Source: Martinezella dioscoreae (GTDB lineage: Bacteria; Pseudomonadota; Alphaproteobacteria; Rhizobiales; Rhizobiaceae). Taken from it: 64,000 nt of DNA. The DNA lies in contig NZ_BLAJ01000003.1 in NCBI RefSeq assembly GCF_009176305.1, forward strand, positions 744,001-808,000, written 5' to 3'. The translations under genes and the position numbers were made by a program. This document shows, piece after piece, positions 1 through 9,857 of this stretch (position 1 is the first letter of the stretch; every line of letters begins with the position of its first letter). Under the pieces are notes generated by a model. It did no database searches, was not told where the DNA came from, and saw nothing but the letters and a program-made list of their open reading frames with translations.

Positions 1-323
1 AGCACGTTGTTGGCACCGAGCTGCGCCGCCTTCTGAACCAGCGCACGGTCGCCCTGCGCCGTCAGGATGATGAAGGCCGCCTTCTTGGTCGTCGGGTTGG
101 TGCGCACCGCCTGCAGGAGGCCGAGCCCGTCCATCTTCGGCATGTTGAAATCGGAGATGACGAGATGATGCGGCTGCTGCTGCATGATCTTCATCCCCTG
201 CTCACCGTCGCCGGCAGCCGTGATCTGCTTGAATCCGAGCTGCGTCAGCGCATCGCTCAGCAGCAGGCGGCTGGTGACCTGATCGTCAACGATCAGAACT
301 TTGATTTTCTCCGCTAGAGACAT
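1..323 (-). CDS. cheY2: Chemotaxis response regulator CheY2 (partial, 3' end off window)
   Basis: This is the last visible gene of the chemotaxis operon; its C-terminus runs off the left edge, leaving about 107 residues. It is a single receiver domain: the acidic pair is at D13-D14 (motif IVDDQ), the phospho-acceptor is D58 in ISDFNMP, and the conserved Thr appears in ILTAQGD. The start ATG overlaps the cheB stop by one base (TAATG), so translation is probably coupled. In Sinorhizobium meliloti the CheY at this position (CheY2) is the main output regulator that slows the flagellar motor, while CheY1 acts as a phosphate sink; the role here is inferred from gene order. Confidence 0.93.
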   Translation of the reverse strand, partial: MSLAEKIKVLIVDDQVTSRLLLSDALTQLGFKQITAAGDGEQGMKIMQQQPHHLVISDFNMPKMDGLGLLQAVRTNPTTKKAAFIILTAQGDRALVQKAAQLGANNV

Positions 324-1366
324 TATTCGCTCCCTTCCTTTCGGGCGGCTGTGGCTTTCAAAATTTCCTCGCCAATGGCGTTCAGCGGAAACTGCTGTTC
401 GACTGCACCAAGCTCGTGGGCGACCCTCGGCATACCGTAGACCACGCAGGTCTTCTCGTTCTGCCCGATGGTGCGCGCGCCGGCATGGCGCATCTTGAGG
501 AGACCGGCGGCGCCGTCGCGCCCCATGCCGGTCAGGATCACGCCGACGGCATTGCGGCCTGCCAGTTCGGCAACCGAATCAAAAAGCACGTCGACGGAAG
601 GGCGATGGCCGTTCACCGGCCCGCCGTCTACCAGACGGCAATGGGGGGCGGATGCATTGGCGACCCTGAGGTGCCTTTCGCCGCCCGGCGCCAGATAGAT
701 TTTGCCGATTTCGAGCCGCGCACCATCGGTCGCCTCCTGGACGACCGGGGCGCAGAGGCGATTCAGGCGCTCGGCGAAGCTGCGCGTGAAGGTCGGCGGC
801 ATATGCTGCGTGATGACCGTCGGCGGACAATTGACCGGGAACTTCTGCAAGACGTTGATCAGCGCCTCGACGCCGCCGGTGGAGGAACCGATCGCGACGA
901 TCTTGCGGCCCACACGGAAATCCGCGACGGCCGGCGGCTGCGCGCGCTGGGCGGCGGGCTTCACATATTGACGTTGAGAGCGGGCAGCCGCCTTTACCTT
1001 CTCTGCCAGATCGCCGAAGGGATGCGGCTCGCCCGGGGACGGCTTTCCGACGCAATCGAACGCACCGATTTCGAGCGCGGCAAGCGTCGCATCGGCGCCG
1101 CGATGGGTCATCGTGGAAACCATGATGACGGGCATGGGCCTGAGCGTCATGATCTTTTCCAGGAATTCGAGGCCGTTCATGTTCGGCATCTCGATATCGA
1201 GCGTGACGACATCCGGATTGAGCGCCTTGATGGCGGCGCGCGCTTCCATCGCATCGCCGGCCTGGCCGATGACATCGACCTCTGGATCGGCACGCAGGAC
1301 GGCGGTGATCAGGCCGCGCATCGTCGGGGAGTCATCGACCACGAGAACACGAGCAGGAGAATTCAT
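323..1366 (-). CDS. cheB: Chemotaxis methylesterase/glutamine deamidase CheB
   Basis: CheB removes methyl groups from chemoreceptor glutamates and deamidates glutamines during adaptation. The 347 residues hold an N-terminal receiver domain (DD at 11-12, phospho-Asp D57 in TLDIEMP) and a C-terminal esterase domain with the family motifs AIGSSTGG (catalytic Ser), TQHMPPTFT (His) and LTGMGRDGA (Asp). Length is normal. The start overlaps the cheR end by 4 bases and its stop overlaps cheY2, so it sits in a tightly coupled operon. The call is secure. Confidence 0.98.
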   Translation of the reverse strand: MNSPARVLVVDDSPTMRGLITAVLRADPEVDVIGQAGDAMEARAAIKALNPDVVTLDIEMPNMNGLEFLEKIMTLRPMPVIMVSTMTHRGADATLAALEIGAFDCVGKPSPGEPHPFGDLAEKVKAAARSQRQYVKPAAQRAQPPAVADFRVGRKIVAIGSSTGGVEALINVLQKFPVNCPPTVITQHMPPTFTRSFAERLNRLCAPVVQEATDGARLEIGKIYLAPGGERHLRVANASAPHCRLVDGGPVNGHRPSVDVLFDSVAELAGRNAVGVILTGMGRDGAAGLLKMRHAGARTIGQNEKTCVVYGMPRVAHELGAVEQQFPLNAIGEEILKATAARKEGSE

Positions 1367-2271
1367 GGCTTCCTCCCCGCGGTCTTGCCGAGATAGCGAT
1401 AGGTGGTGATGCCGATATTATCGAAGACGTGCTTGGCCTCGCCGGCGACCCGCTCGGAGTGGCCGATATAGAGATGGCCGGCATCCTGCAGCTGGCCGGC
1501 AAAGCGCGTCCAGATCTTCGTCTGCGTCGGCTCGTCGAAGTAGATGACGACGTTGCGGCAGAAGATGACGTCGAACAGGCCCTTGAAGGGCCATTGCCCG
1601 AGCAGGTTCAGCTCGTTGAAGGTAATGAGCCGCTTGACGCGATCGTCGATCTGGAATTTGCGGCGGCCCTGGACATTGACTTCCTGGAACCACTGCTTGC
1701 GCATGGCCGGAGAAACCGTTTCGAGAGAAGACTCGTCATAGGCACCAGCGCGGGCAAGCCCGAGGATCTTGGGGTCGATATCCGTTGCCAGGATCTTGAA
1801 ATCGAAATCGGCGACATTCGGCATCAAGGCAAGCACCGTCAGCGCGATCGAGTAAGGCTCCTGCCCGTCAGAACAGGCGGCCGACCAGATGCGCACCCGG
1901 CCGCCAGCCTTGGCGCGCGCCAGGAGACCCGGCAGAACCTCGTCGCGCAGATGATCGAAATGATGGTTTTCGCGGAAGAAGCGGGTGAAATTGGTCGTCA
2001 GATGCGACAGCATCTCGCGACGCGCCGCACTTCCCGCGGGCGAAGACACCAGCTGGCAGTAGTCGCGGAAGCCGGAGAGCCCCAGCGCGCGGATATGCTT
2101 CGACAGCCTGGAATAGACGAGCGATGCCTTGCTCTCATTGAGAGAAATGCCCGCATCCGAATAGATCATGGCGGCGATTTCCGAGAGGTCGCGGCGCGTC
2201 AGCGGATATTCGCCGCTCGCCAGCACCTCATCGGGAGACGCCTTGAAATCCGTTGCTCCCATCACGCTCAT
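1363..2271 (-). CDS. cheR: Chemotaxis protein methyltransferase CheR
   Basis: CheR methylates receptor glutamates using S-adenosylmethionine, opposing CheB. The protein has 302 residues with an all-helical N-terminal domain and a SAM-binding domain; the glycine-poor class motif is seen as [15 protein letters not shown], followed later by [12 protein letters not shown]. Its ATG overlaps the cheW stop (ATGA). No receptor in this window carries the C-terminal NWETF-type pentapeptide that tethers CheR in enterics. Confidence 0.97.
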   Translation of the reverse strand: MSVMGATDFKASPDEVLASGEYPLTRRDLSEIAAMIYSDAGISLNESKASLVYSRLSKHIRALGLSGFRDYCQLVSSPAGSAARREMLSHLTTNFTRFFRENHHFDHLRDEVLPGLLARAKAGGRVRIWSAACSDGQEPYSIALTVLALMPNVADFDFKILATDIDPKILGLARAGAYDESSLETVSPAMRKQWFQEVNVQGRRKFQIDDRVKRLITFNELNLLGQWPFKGLFDVIFCRNVVIYFDEPTQTKIWTRFAGQLQDAGHLYIGHSERVAGEAKHVFDNIGITTYRYLGKTAGRKP

Positions 2272-2735
2272 GCAGCCTCGCTTTCGCTTTCAGGGAACAG
2301 GGCTTCCAGTTCGATCAGACAGATCATGCGGCGGTCGATCGCCACGATGCCGCGGGCAAACTGCCGCTCGTGATCGGAGGAGACTTCCGGCGTTGGCTGG
2401 ATGCTGTCGTCGGTGATCGTCAGAATGTCCGATACGGCGTCAACAAGAAGACCGACCACCTTGCGCTTCACTTGCGCGACGATGATCACATGCCGAGCCG
2501 TCGGTTCCGCACGCTTCATGCCGAGCCGGGCGGAGAGATCGATGATCGGCAGCACGGCGCCGCGCAGGTTGATGACGCCGAGCATGTAACCGGGCGCATG
2601 CGGCATGGCCGTTGCCGGGGTCCAGCCGCGGATTTCACGAACCGACATGATGTCGACGCAGAATTCCTGGTCGCCGATGCGGAAGGCGATCAGCTCGCGA
2701 TTGCCCTGGCTCAGGCTCTTGACGGCATAGGACAT
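2268..2735 (-). CDS. cheW: Chemotaxis coupling protein CheW
   Basis: CheW is the SH3-like scaffold that links receptors to the kinase CheA. I chose the ATG at 2735 (155 residues, starting MSYAVKSL) rather than a codon seven residues upstream, because a strong GGTGGGGTGAG Shine-Dalgarno sits just before it and overlaps the cheA stop. The fold is recognisable from the segments [32 protein letters not shown] and VDAVSDIL. It lies 4 bases after cheA. Confidence 0.97.
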   Translation of the reverse strand: MSYAVKSLSQGNRELIAFRIGDQEFCVDIMSVREIRGWTPATAMPHAPGYMLGVINLRGAVLPIIDLSARLGMKRAEPTARHVIIVAQVKRKVVGLLVDAVSDILTITDDSIQPTPEVSSDHERQFARGIVAIDRRMICLIELEALFPESESEAA

Positions 2736-2739
2736 CAAC

Positions 2740-5025
2740 TCACCCCACCGCCGCATAAGACATTTCAGGCTTCAGCGACTGGCCGCGCGAAGCGCCGACC
2801 ACTGCATCGACGTCAAGGATCAGCGCCACGCGTCCATCGCCGAGGATGGTTGCCGCCGCAATGCCCGGGACATGCGTGTAGTTGGCCTCGAGGCTCTTGA
2901 TGACGACTTGGCGCTGGCCCTGAATGGCATCGACCATGAGGGCGCGCTGACCGCCGCCTTCCGATTCCACCAGCAGCGCGACGCCTTCGACCGGATTGGC
3001 CTGCGTGGCACGGAAATTCAGGATGCGGCCGACATCGACCAGCGGGCAGAAGCTGTTGCGGATCGAGATCAGACGATGGTTCGCACCGAAGGAGTGGATA
3101 GCGGACGCTTCGGGCTGCAGCGTTTCGACGATCGCCGTCAGCGGCACGACGAGCGTCTGGCCGGCAACGGTGACCACCATGCCGTCGAGGACTGCGAGCG
3201 TCAGCGGCAGGCTCATCGTGAAGACAGAACCCTGCCCCGGCTTGGAGCTGATGTTGATGCGGCCGCCGAGCGCCTGGATCGAGCGCTTGACCACGTCCAT
3301 GCCGACGCCTCGGCCTGAGATGTCAGAGATCTTGTCGGCGGTCGAGAAGCCCGGCAGGAAGATCAGGTTGTCGACTTCCTCATCCGAAAGATTGGCATCG
3401 GCTGCGATCAGGTCGTTATCGATCGCCTTCTGGCGGACTTTCTCGCGGTTGATGCCGGCCCCATCGTCGGCAAGCTCGATGAGGATGCGGCCGGAGCGAT
3501 GCTTTGCCGTCAGGCGAACGGTGCCTTCCGGGTTCTTGCCGAGTGCCGCGCGTTTTTCCGGCGTTTCGACGCCATGGTCGACCGCATTGCGGATCATGTG
3601 GGTGAGCGGCTCGGCAAGCTTGTCGATGACGGTCTTGTCGACTTCGGTGTTCTCGCCCTCGGTGATCAGGCGGATCGACTTGCCGGTCATGTCGGCGATT
3701 TCGCGGACGATACGCGACATACGCTGGAAGACCGGCTTCACCGGCTGGGCGCGGATCGCCATGACGCTGTCCTGAATCTCGCGGGTGAGCTGCTGCAGCT
3801 CTTCGAGACCCATGTTGATGGAGGATGCGCCGTTGTTGTCGTTCTCGATGACGCTCTGGGAGAGCATCGCCTGATTGATGACAAGCTCGCCGACAAGGTT
3901 GATCAGGCGGTCGACACGATCGAGATCGACACGGATGGTCTGGCCGGCGGCGGCAGCGGCGGCACTGTTCTGCGCCGCGGCTGCATTGGAAGCGGCAGCG
4001 GCGGCAAGGGCGGCTTCCTTCTTTTCGACGCGTGCGGCAGCGGAGGCGAGCTGCGTGACGTTGCTTGCGGTTTCCGCAGCAGCCACGGCGGCAGCGACGT
4101 CGTTTCTCGGCGCGGATGTCTCCTCTATGGTTTCGGCAGCCGGTGCGGCGCCGTCATCGAGGATCGAGAGATCGAAGGGCACCGGTATCATCGGCAATTC
4201 TTCGCCACTCGAAGACCCGCCGCTTCCAGCCAGCTGGACATCGAGATCGCAGTCCCATTCAGCAAATTCGAAGACGGTGCGAATGGCGTCTTCGCCCTTG
4301 TCCGTCTTAATGGAGATCGCCCATTTGAAATAGGCGCCTTCGGGATCGAGATCGATAAGACCCGGCAGCGCATCCATATCGCAGAAGATATTCATCTCGC
4401 CGAGCCGCGAGAGATCGCGCAGCAGCAGCGTCGCATCATTGCCCTTGGCGTAGAGATCGGACCGCGGCTTGAAATTGACTTCATATTCCGGCCTGGCATC
4501 GACGGCAGGCTCATCGCTGCCGAAATCGTCGTCGAAGCTGAAGGGAATCGGCTGGAAACCGCTTTCGTCCGTGGGCGCAGGCGCGGCCACGACGGGCTTC
4601 GAAGCAACATCGGCAACCGCCGCTGCCGACGGCGCGGGAATATCGCCATTTGCCAGCGCTTCCAGTTCCTTGACGAGGCCGCGGCTGCGCGCCGGATCGA
4701 CACTGCCGCCATCACGGGCGGCGTTGGTGAGATCCGCCAGCACGTCGGCCGCCTTGAGCATGACCTTCAGGACATCCTGGGTCGGCTCCAGCTTGTTGGA
4801 TCGAACGCAATCGAGTGTGGTCTCGAAGACGTGGGCGAATGCGACCAGGTCGTCCAGACCGAAGGCCCCTGCCCCACCCTTGATGGAATGAACGGCGCGG
4901 AATACGGCATTGACGGTTTCCGGGTCACGGTCGCCATCATTCAATTTCAGGAGACCGGATTCCAGTTCAGCGAGCTGCTCTTCGCACTCCTGGAAGAAAA
5001 TCTCTTTGATTTCGTTCATATCCAT
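2740..5025 (-). CDS. cheA: Chemotaxis histidine kinase CheA
   Basis: CheA autophosphorylates in response to receptor state and passes phosphate to CheY and CheB. The 761 residues show an Hpt domain with His46 in [12 protein letters not shown], a P2-like region about 180-275, an Ala-rich linker about 290-365, the dimerisation helices, an HATPase domain (N box [28 protein letters not shown]) and a C-terminal CheW-like domain. It is a classical class II kinase of normal length. It follows cheY1 after 16 bases and precedes cheW by 4. Confidence 0.98.
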   Translation of the reverse strand: MDMNEIKEIFFQECEEQLAELESGLLKLNDGDRDPETVNAVFRAVHSIKGGAGAFGLDDLVAFAHVFETTLDCVRSNKLEPTQDVLKVMLKAADVLADLTNAARDGGSVDPARSRGLVKELEALANGDIPAPSAAAVADVASKPVVAAPAPTDESGFQPIPFSFDDDFGSDEPAVDARPEYEVNFKPRSDLYAKGNDATLLLRDLSRLGEMNIFCDMDALPGLIDLDPEGAYFKWAISIKTDKGEDAIRTVFEFAEWDCDLDVQLAGSGGSSSGEELPMIPVPFDLSILDDGAAPAAETIEETSAPRNDVAAAVAAAETASNVTQLASAAARVEKKEAALAAAAASNAAAAQNSAAAAAAGQTIRVDLDRVDRLINLVGELVINQAMLSQSVIENDNNGASSINMGLEELQQLTREIQDSVMAIRAQPVKPVFQRMSRIVREIADMTGKSIRLITEGENTEVDKTVIDKLAEPLTHMIRNAVDHGVETPEKRAALGKNPEGTVRLTAKHRSGRILIELADDGAGINREKVRQKAIDNDLIAADANLSDEEVDNLIFLPGFSTADKISDISGRGVGMDVVKRSIQALGGRINISSKPGQGSVFTMSLPLTLAVLDGMVVTVAGQTLVVPLTAIVETLQPEASAIHSFGANHRLISIRNSFCPLVDVGRILNFRATQANPVEGVALLVESEGGGQRALMVDAIQGQRQVVIKSLEANYTHVPGIAAATILGDGRVALILDVDAVVGASRGQSLKPEMSYAAVG

Positions 5026-5041
5026 AAGGGGCGGATCCTGT

Positions 5042-5407
5042 TTAGGCGGTTACGCGCTCGATGGCATCGATCAGCTTGGCGGGATCGAACGGCTTGACGA
5101 TCCAGCCGGTCGCGCCGGCCTGGCGGGCACGGTTCTTCTTTTCCGCATCACTCTCCGTCGTCAGCACGAGGATCGGCACGGCGCGGTATCTGTCGTTGCG
5201 GCGAACGCCCTCGATGAAGCCAAAGCCGTCAAGGCGCGGCATATTGATGTCGGTGACGATGACATCGGGATTGGCTTCTTCCAGAATTTCCAGGCCTTCG
5301 ACACCGTCTTCGGCCTGAATGGTCTCGAAACCCGCATTGTTGAGAGTGACGAGAAGCATGTTTCGAATGGTCCGTGAATCATCCACGGTCAGCACTTTTT
5401 TCTTCAT
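5042..5407 (-). CDS. cheY1: Chemotaxis response regulator CheY1
   Basis: This is a 121-residue stand-alone receiver domain with D9-D10 in VDDSRT, phospho-acceptor D53 in VTDINMP, Thr in LTTES and the conserved Lys in IVKPFDP. It overlaps the upstream cheS by 4 bases (ATGA). In S. meliloti the CheY at this position lies between cheS and cheA and serves as a phosphate sink drained through the CheA-CheS complex; that role is transferred here from conserved gene order. Confidence 0.96.
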   Translation of the reverse strand: MKKKVLTVDDSRTIRNMLLVTLNNAGFETIQAEDGVEGLEILEEANPDVIVTDINMPRLDGFGFIEGVRRNDRYRAVPILVLTTESDAEKKNRARQAGATGWIVKPFDPAKLIDAIERVTA

Positions 5408-5700
5408 TGCCGGATCTCCTTGGCAAGCAGATGGGAGATATCCACCCCGATCACCTGCATCGTTTTTTGAAATGCATCCGACACCTTGGAGAAGGTGAAG
5501 GAGAGCTTGTCCTCATCCCAGGTCTTGGCGGCGGCCATGATGACCTGCACGCACAAGGTCCCGATCCTTTCGACGCCGGACGCATCGATCGCGACATTGC
5601 TGCCGCGCAACCCCATCAACGTGCCGCGAAGGGCGGAGGCCTCGTTGAGGTCCAGCACCGCGGCCAGACTGATTGTCTTTTCGCCTTTCCTGCTCGGCAT
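5404..5700 (-). CDS. cheS: CheS-like small STAS-type chemotaxis protein
   Basis: The 98-residue protein sits between the soluble receptor gene and cheY1, exactly where cheS lies in S. meliloti, where CheS (about the same length) binds CheA and speeds CheY1 dephosphorylation. The sequence resembles a STAS domain (KTISLAAVLDLNEASALR, NVAIDASGVERIGTLCVQVI), and an Asp-Ala-Ser-Gly-Val loop occupies the usual position of the anti-sigma antagonist phospho-Ser region. The name rests on synteny, length and fold. Its stop overlaps the cheY1 start by 4 bases. Confidence 0.85.
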   Translation of the reverse strand: MPSRKGEKTISLAAVLDLNEASALRGTLMGLRGSNVAIDASGVERIGTLCVQVIMAAAKTWDEDKLSFTFSKVSDAFQKTMQVIGVDISHLLAKEIRQ

Positions 5701-5762
5701 CGCGTCATTCCCCGTTGTCTGAAATCAGGCCCGTCGGCCCGCATATGCATGAAACTGAAAGA

Positions 5763-7436
5763 TCAATAGGCATTGCGATCGCCTCCCGCTGCGGTCCTGC
5801 GAAGCGGGAAGCCGAAATCGGCCATCTCCTCGTCATTCTGCGCAGCGCCGAATTCCTCGCGGGCGGGGAGCTGTCGCTGCTGCGCGGCTCTGACCGGCAC
5901 GCCAGCGACGGCATGCCGCCGCTCGCGCTCGATGCGGAACTCGCGGATGGTTCGGCCGAGCTCGACGACGACGGTATGCAGGTGATCGGCATCTTGCTCG
6001 GAGCGGCTGGCATTGCTGCCGGCGGCGGCCGCCCGCTCGCTGTGGCCGCCGATATCCGATGTCAGCGCCTGAAGGCCGGCGACCTGTTCGTCGCTCGCAG
6101 CCGCAATTCCGGAAATGGCTTCGTTGATATCCGTCACCTGGCGCACAATGCTGCCGATCGCGTCCTGGGTGCGGCCGACCATCTGGACGCCCGCATCTAC
6201 CTGCGCCTTGGTTCCCGTCACCAGCACCTTGATCTCGCGGGCCGCATCGGCGGAACGCTGGGCAAGCGCGCGAACTTCCTGCGCGACGACGGCAAAGCCG
6301 CGGCCACTGTCGCCGGCGCGGGCTGCCTCGATGCCGGCATTGAGTGCGAGAAGATTGGTCTGGAAGGCAATCTCATCGATGACGCCGATGATCTGGCCGA
6401 TCTTTTCGGCTGACGTTTCGATATCGGCCATAGCGGAGATCGCCTGCCCGACGATCCTTCCGCTGTCTTCCGCCGCGATGCGGGTCGATGCCGTCACGCG
6501 CTCGGCAGAACGGGTGTTGGCCGCATTGCCGCGCACCTGATCGGCTAGCTCTGCAAGCTGCTTTGCGGAGGCCGCAAGTCCTCGCGACTGTTCGGACGAT
6601 TTTTCAGCCAAGGATTTCGCGGAGCGGGAAATGGCGCCGCTCGTCGCTTCAGCCGCCTCCACACCACCGGACAGGGCCGAAAACTGCTGCTGAATGTCCT
6701 CCAGCGCCGCATTCAAAGCTTCCGCGACCTCGGCATAGGCTTCAGGACAATCCATTGGCACCCGGGTCGTCAGATCGCGATCGGCAAGGCCATTGGCAAG
6801 CTCGGTAATAAAAGCCGCAGCCTCGGCGCGATCGGTAGCCCGCTGTTCGGCCAGTGCCCGCTGGTGACCGACCCGCAATTCGTTGAACCGCAACGAGACA
6901 GCAATTTCGACATCGACCATCACCAGGCGCACGACCGATGTCACGAGTTCGCCCAATTCACGGGCGCGACGCTTGGCTCCGGGCAGGATGGCTCGGCTGC
7001 CCATGTCTTCGAGAAGGCCGGCAAGAAGATGCTCCAGCACGACCCCATGGCCCGCAACGTGCCAGCGTGGATCGAGCCCCATCTTGCTTTCGCTGTCGGA
7101 CAGAACCTTGACGCGCTCGGCATAAAGGCTGTCGAAGCGTGCATCCGTCAGCACATCCCAATGGGAGGATTGCAGATCCTGAAGGCGTTCGAGCTGGCTT
7201 TCGCTCGAAAAATTGCGCGCGGCGTCCGGATAGGCCTGAAAGCGGTGGAAAAGATCGCGCAGGCCGGCTTTCAGATGCGCTTCGAGCATTGGCCGGTGAC
7301 GGCGCAAGGTTTCGCATTGCCCGGCATCGAGACCAGCAAAACGCAAACGGTCGCGAAGGCTGCCAGCCTGCGCCCTGCGTGCCTGATCTGACGGCGAATC
7401 CTGCGCCAAAGTCGTCCCTGCCGAACTGCCGCGCAT
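5763..7436 (-). CDS. icpA: Soluble chemoreceptor with globin-type sensor domain (IcpA-like)
   Basis: This is the first gene of the chemotaxis operon: a 557-residue methyl-accepting protein without transmembrane segments. Residues about 30-185 look like a protoglobin/globin-coupled sensor domain (AYPDAARNF, then MGLDPRW), 205-255 is HAMP-like, and the signalling hairpin tip is at about 349-402 (GVIDEIAFQTNLLALNAGIE). The position of the proximal heme histidine (four residues before the Gly of the H-x-x-I-G-L motif) is Glu116, so heme binding in the usual way is doubtful. There is no C-terminal CheR/CheB tether. In S. meliloti the equivalent gene is icpA. The start ATG at 7436 has only a weak ribosome site. 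Confidence 0.92.
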   Translation of the reverse strand: MRGSSAGTTLAQDSPSDQARRAQAGSLRDRLRFAGLDAGQCETLRRHRPMLEAHLKAGLRDLFHRFQAYPDAARNFSSESQLERLQDLQSSHWDVLTDARFDSLYAERVKVLSDSESKMGLDPRWHVAGHGVVLEHLLAGLLEDMGSRAILPGAKRRARELGELVTSVVRLVMVDVEIAVSLRFNELRVGHQRALAEQRATDRAEAAAFITELANGLADRDLTTRVPMDCPEAYAEVAEALNAALEDIQQQFSALSGGVEAAEATSGAISRSAKSLAEKSSEQSRGLAASAKQLAELADQVRGNAANTRSAERVTASTRIAAEDSGRIVGQAISAMADIETSAEKIGQIIGVIDEIAFQTNLLALNAGIEAARAGDSGRGFAVVAQEVRALAQRSADAAREIKVLVTGTKAQVDAGVQMVGRTQDAIGSIVRQVTDINEAISGIAAASDEQVAGLQALTSDIGGHSERAAAAGSNASRSEQDADHLHTVVVELGRTIREFRIERERRHAVAGVPVRAAQQRQLPAREEFGAAQNDEEMADFGFPLRRTAAGGDRNAY

Positions 7437-7858
7437 TCAAGCGCCGGCGAAACCGCTGATGATCCGCGCCAGGCGCAATGAGGAGGCGAGGAAAGGCAGC
7501 CGTAGCCGTCGATCATGTGATCGAGGCACCGAAGCTCGCTCGTTCATCAAAGTCTATTGCGGACCTGTTTGATGACATGGATACCGGATCGGACCCGGTA
7601 CGACGGGGCGGCTTCATGCCTGCTGAGAACGAGTCACAATTTTCCCATTCCGACGTTCAGGCTCAATATTTATGGTTAATTCCTTGCCCGAAGGTTAATG
7701 ACGGAAGAAGGCATGTCTCCTACTGATCTATACTAAATTAGCGATTACTTTCAGATATAGTTTGTCGCCGTGGAAGAACATCGATCGCAAGTCACGAGCA
7801 AGCTTCATCCCTTACTACCCAAGGGATAGACACTTCCGATGTCGCTACGGAGAGAGCA
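7437..7858. other. Intergenic leader before the chemotaxis operon
   Basis: This stretch lies between the icpA start (minus) and a possible small plus-strand gene. It must contain the chemotaxis operon promoter, but I could not assign -35/-10 or sigma-54 elements. A direct repeat of GGTTAAT occurs at 7674-7680 and 7693-7699 (19 bp apart). An 82-codon plus-strand frame at 7478-7726 has no convincing ribosome site or protein-like composition. Confidence 0.5.
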
Positions 7859-7972
7859 ATGATTGTTCTTGGTTTGACCGCCTCGCTGATGGCCAGCTTG
7901 ACGCTTGCGGCCTTCATGCTTCTGTCCCGCATCGAAGCGGCGCGCGGCAAAGCTACCCCTCGCATTCTCTAG
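7859..7972 (+). CDS. Possible 37-residue single-pass membrane peptide
   Basis: A short frame opens with ATG at 7859, preceded by a good GGAGAG ribosome site 5-6 bases upstream, and ends at TAG 7970-7972. The product begins MIVLGLTASLMASLTLAAFM, an uninterrupted hydrophobic helix, followed by a short positively charged tail (RIEAARGKATPRIL). Function is unknown. It is supported only by the ribosome site and the membrane-like composition, and could be chance. Confidence 0.4.
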   Translation: MIVLGLTASLMASLTLAAFMLLSRIEAARGKATPRIL

Positions 7973-8127
7973 GAGCTTTAACGGACATCTGATATCCGAA
8001 ATCGGACATATGGCACTTCGCGGCCACACGATGCGAGCGCTGTAGTTCCCGCGGATGGCAGGAGCTAGCTTTGGCCTCAATAGTTCCGTATTAAGCCTCA
8101 CGATCAGGCACCGAGACCCATCCTTTA

Positions 8128-9648
8128 ATGCTCGACACGACCCATTCCCGAACAAATGCCCAGAAACTTTCGCTGGGCCTCGCCCTTGCGATCATCTTCG
8201 GAGTAACGCTCTGGCGCGTGCTCATGTTGCTCCTCAACAGGACGGACCTCTTCGTCGATGAGGCACAATATTGGTTCTGGGGCCAGAATCTGGATTTCGG
8301 CTATTATTCCAAGCCGCCGATGATTGCCTGGGTCATCCGCTTCTTCAATACGATCTCCGGCTCGGATTCGACCTTCTGGATCCGCATATCGGCGCCGCTC
8401 TTCCATCTTGCCACCGCCCTGATGCTGATGTGCACGACGCGGCGGCTGATCGACGACGAGACCGGACGCGAGATCGCGCCATGGGTCGGCGTCATCTTCA
8501 TCACGCTGCCGGCTGCCTCGCTTTCCGCCGTGCTGGTATCGACGGACACGATCCAGATCCTGTTCGTAACCATCGCCATCTGGGCTTTTATCGGGCTGAC
8601 CAGGCGTTCCTCGGTGCTGGAAGCTGTCATCCTCGGTGCCAGCCTCGGCATCGCCTTCCTGACGAAATATTCGGTGCTCTTCCTTCTGCCCGGTGTCGGC
8701 ATTGCCATGCTGACGATGCGTTCGGCGCGTATCGCCTGGCGGGACGTTGCCATTGCCGCCATTATCGGGGCCATCGTCGTTTCCCCCAATCTCTGGTGGA
8801 ATCTCACCCATGATGCGACGACCATAAAGCACACCGAAAACATCGCCCAATGGAGCAAGAGCGGCGGCGGCAACACCCTGCTGAAGCACATACTCAACGG
8901 GCTCAGCTTCTTCGGTGCCCAGTTCGGCGTCGTCGGCCCGGTCGTCTTCTACGCGCTTTTGTGGGCGACGTGGCGATTGATCCGCGGGCAGAGCGACGAC
9001 CGGGAAAAGCTGCTGTTCTGGCTCTCTGTGCCTGTCGTGGCGCTGATCACGCTGCAGGCCCTCCTCGCCAAGGCCTATGCCAACTGGGCCGTCTCGGCTT
9101 ATGCCGCAGGCACCATTCTCGCCGTCTGGCTGCTCTATCGCCTGACGAAAAAGGGGCTGAGCACCTCGCTTATCATAGGCGCCGTCGTCGCCTTCGTGAT
9201 CCCGGTGCTGACGGTGTTTGCCTATGACATCAAGCTGCCGAACGGCGATCTTGTCATGAAGCGCTATGTCGGCCGCAGCGTCATCAGTGAAGAAATCGCC
9301 AATATCGCCACGGAGGCGAAACTGACTGAAATCGTTGCCCAGGACCGCGATATCCTCGCCGATCTCTACTACACGCTGAAAGGCAAGCCGTTCCACATCT
9401 ATGCCCGCCACTTCGGCGGCTTCCCCGCGAATTATTACGAGCAGGATTTCTCCCTGCCGGTCAGCGTGACCGGTCCGGTCTTGTTCGTCGACAACGATCC
9501 GATCGATTGCCCGGAAGGCCAGGCCGAACTCATCAAGAGCTGGTCGCCACCCTATGGCGAGATGAAGGGCAAGACGCTTTATGCCTATCGCGTCCCGGCA
9601 TCCTGCCTGGCGCCTAAATCGTCGGCAGCGGGTGCGACGGAAAATTAA
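8128..9648 (+). CDS. GT39-family membrane glycosyltransferase (ArnT/PMT-like)
   Basis: The 506-residue protein has about ten hydrophobic helices and the hallmark of lipid-linked sugar transferases of the GT39/GT83 type: an early acidic motif (LFVDEAQYWFWGQ at about 38-50) in the first periplasmic loop, followed by FGYYSKPPMIAW. Such enzymes move a sugar from an undecaprenyl- or dolichyl-phosphate donor to lipid A, protein or polysaccharide acceptors on the periplasmic face. The acceptor cannot be told from sequence. The gene appears monocistronic, with a hairpin just after its stop. Confidence 0.85.
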   Translation: MLDTTHSRTNAQKLSLGLALAIIFGVTLWRVLMLLLNRTDLFVDEAQYWFWGQNLDFGYYSKPPMIAWVIRFFNTISGSDSTFWIRISAPLFHLATALMLMCTTRRLIDDETGREIAPWVGVIFITLPAASLSAVLVSTDTIQILFVTIAIWAFIGLTRRSSVLEAVILGASLGIAFLTKYSVLFLLPGVGIAMLTMRSARIAWRDVAIAAIIGAIVVSPNLWWNLTHDATTIKHTENIAQWSKSGGGNTLLKHILNGLSFFGAQFGVVGPVVFYALLWATWRLIRGQSDDREKLLFWLSVPVVALITLQALLAKAYANWAVSAYAAGTILAVWLLYRLTKKGLSTSLIIGAVVAFVIPVLTVFAYDIKLPNGDLVMKRYVGRSVISEEIANIATEAKLTEIVAQDRDILADLYYTLKGKPFHIYARHFGGFPANYYEQDFSLPVSVTGPVLFVDNDPIDCPEGQAELIKSWSPPYGEMKGKTLYAYRVPASCLAPKSSAAGATEN

Positions 9649-9653
9649 GAAAT

Positions 9654-9678
9654 CGAGCCGGGACTGTTGACCGGCTCG
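9654..9678 (+). terminator. Hairpin after the GT39 gene
   Basis: An 8-bp perfect stem (CGAGCCGG / CCGGCTCG) with a 9-base loop starts 6 bases after the stop codon at 9648. No T-run follows, so it could be a weak or processing hairpin rather than a classic intrinsic terminator. Confidence 0.45.
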
Positions 9679-9857
9679 TGCAACTGCATCATGACAGGCC
9701 ACACTAGGAAGACGCCAAGCGTCCTGTTATCATGACCGAACCGCTGGAGTTCGCTCCGGCAAAGGAATGAAGGCATTTTGGACCGTTGAGCCCGCTTGAA
9801 TTCGGCGCCGCCGACAGCGAAGATAGAGACGACAGGACGCACCGCGCCGGAGCGCGC

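Noticed and set aside
7478-7726. 82-codon plus-strand frame upstream of the chemotaxis operon
   Set aside because: No ribosome site, no protein-like composition, and it covers the likely promoter region.
8010-8030. TGGCAC that could be a sigma-54 -24 element before the GT39 gene
   Set aside because: There is no TTGC-like -12 element at the required spacing.
8125-9702. A 525-codon minus-strand frame opposite the GT39 gene, and similar long antisense frames opposite podJ (37334-39082), fadB (32043-33815) and cheA (3499-5097)
   Set aside because: They are antisense shadows in GC-rich DNA: composition is rich in Arg, Asp, Gly and His, there are no domains, and the opposite strands encode recognisable proteins.
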